From: Puniceicoccales bacterium
GTDB lineage: Bacteria; Verrucomicrobiota; Verrucomicrobiia; Opitutales; Oceanipulchritudinaceae
Direction: 5' to 3'
Assembly: GCA_030595525.1 (NCBI GenBank)
Contig: JAUVDD010000079.1
Location: 1 to 7,433, forward strand
Length of the DNA: 7,433 bases
The translations under genes were made by a program, and so were the position numbers. The stretch's first letter is position 1. Each line of letters opens with the position of its first letter. Positions 6,872 through 7,433 of this stretch are shown piece by piece. Below the pieces are notes generated by a model that saw only the letters and a list, made by a program, of their open reading frames with translations, was not told where the DNA came from and did no database searches.

Positions 6872-7433
6872 TGCCCGCAAAAAATAAAAAGCCACGTCTC
6901 TTGCTTGCCCTCTCGGGTGGAGTCGACAGTGCAGTTGCGGCATGGAAGGCAGTACAAGACGGTTACGAGGTCGAGGCTGCATACATGAAAAACTGGATCA
7001 ACGAAGAGAACGTCTTCGGCAATTGTCCATGGATGCAGGATATCGAGGATGGCCGCGCTGTTGCCGATCATCTGGGAATCCCTTTTCGTGTCCTGAATTT
7101 CATGGAAGCCTACCGTGACCGAGTGGTTTCCTATCTGGTAGACGGTTATTCCCGTGGATTGACCCCTAATCCGGACGTCATGTGCAACCGGGAAATGAAA
7201 TTCGGGGTACTCCTCGACTGGGCCATGGAGAATGGGTTTGATGCAGTGGGAACCGGCCATTACTGCCGCCGAACCGAAAATGATGCTGGCCCAAGACTTC
7301 TGGAGGGAGTCGATAAAAACAAGGATCAGAGCTATTTCCTTTGCATGATTCGCCCGGACCAACTGGAACGGGCGCGCTTCCCGATTGGCGACATTCCAAA
7401 ACCAGAGGTGCGCAAACTGGCCAGCGAGATTGG
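6871..7433 (+). CDS. mnmA: tRNA-specific 2-thiouridylase MnmA (TrmU), C-terminus cut by the window edge
   Basis: The first 187 codons are present; the gene runs off the right edge. MnmA uses ATP and a persulfide sulfur donor to thiolate U34 of the Lys, Glu and Gln tRNAs, needed for accurate decoding. The PP-loop ATP-binding motif SGGVDS is at residues 15-20. [14 protein letters not shown] (99-112) contains the first catalytic cysteine, Cys105. GTGHY (127-131) and KDQSYFL (151-157) are further family signatures. The second catalytic cysteine, expected in a CFIGE-like motif, lies beyond the edge. The segment [22 protein letters not shown] (51-72) is of the form with an NCPW motif seen in a subset of bacterial MnmA proteins. 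The ATG at 6871 is the first start after an in-frame TAG at 6847-6849, eight codons upstream. No Shine-Dalgarno sequence is seen. It is divergent from the GH13 gene. Confidence 0.97.
   Translation, partial: MPAKNKKPRLLLALSGGVDSAVAAWKAVQDGYEVEAAYMKNWINEENVFGNCPWMQDIEDGRAVADHLGIPFRVLNFMEAYRDRVVSYLVDGYSRGLTPNPDVMCNREMKFGVLLDWAMENGFDAVGTGHYCRRTENDAGPRLLEGVDKNKDQSYFLCMIRPDQLERARFPIGDIPKPEVRKLASEI

Noticed and set aside
6856..7362. A 168-codon open frame on the minus strand
   Set aside because: It is antisense to mnmA, which carries the PP-loop and catalytic Cys motifs. The antisense product resembles nothing I know.
1..7433. A defence system, mobile element, CRISPR array or novel gene cluster
   Set aside because: All six genes belong to known families. 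There are no transposase, integrase, nuclease or toxin-like genes, no repeat arrays, and no obvious shift in base composition.

Overview
The window looks like an ordinary chromosomal stretch from a Gram-negative-type bacterium of about 50% GC. It holds six protein-coding genes, two of them cut by the window edges, and no RNA genes, CRISPR arrays, insertion sequences or phage genes. The taxonomy is a guess. None of the six starts has a strong GGAGG-type ribosome binding site. The MnmA variant (NCPW and NPDVMCNRE motifs) and the cytoplasmic GH13 enzyme would fit a Verrucomicrobiota or related PVC/Bacteroidota-like lineage, but nothing here proves it.

Layout, left to right. Positions 1-2380 (minus strand) hold the first 793 codons of a membrane-bound sensor histidine kinase with an unassigned outer sensor region, PAS, GAF, HisKA and HATPase domains. 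Its end lies beyond the left edge. Upstream of it on the same strand are rsfS (2509-2874, ribosomal silencing factor) and nadD (2971-3561, NAD biosynthesis), a gene pair found together in many bacteria. rsfS appears to have its own near-consensus sigma-70 promoter (TTGACA, 16 bp, TATAAA) in the nadD-rsfS gap. Divergent from nadD is an ExoD-family membrane protein (3693-4322, plus strand). It converges, with a 6-bp gap, on a large GH13 glycogen/starch debranching-type enzyme (4329-6764, minus strand). The GH13 gene is divergent from mnmA (6871 to the right edge, plus strand), which encodes the tRNA 2-thiouridylase.

The genes do not form one pathway. nadD, rsfS and mnmA are housekeeping functions (NAD synthesis, ribosome silencing, tRNA thiolation). 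The GH13 enzyme probably acts on intracellular alpha-glucan. The ExoD protein is a small membrane protein of poorly defined role. The kinase probably starts a phosphorelay whose partners are not visible.

I found no convincing undescribed system. The points most worth a second look are an imperfect two-part direct repeat in the GH13-mnmA divergent region, the internal rsfS promoter, the unassigned extracytoplasmic sensor domain of the kinase, the tandem N-terminal carbohydrate-binding-like modules of the GH13 protein, and the general lack of Shine-Dalgarno sequences.
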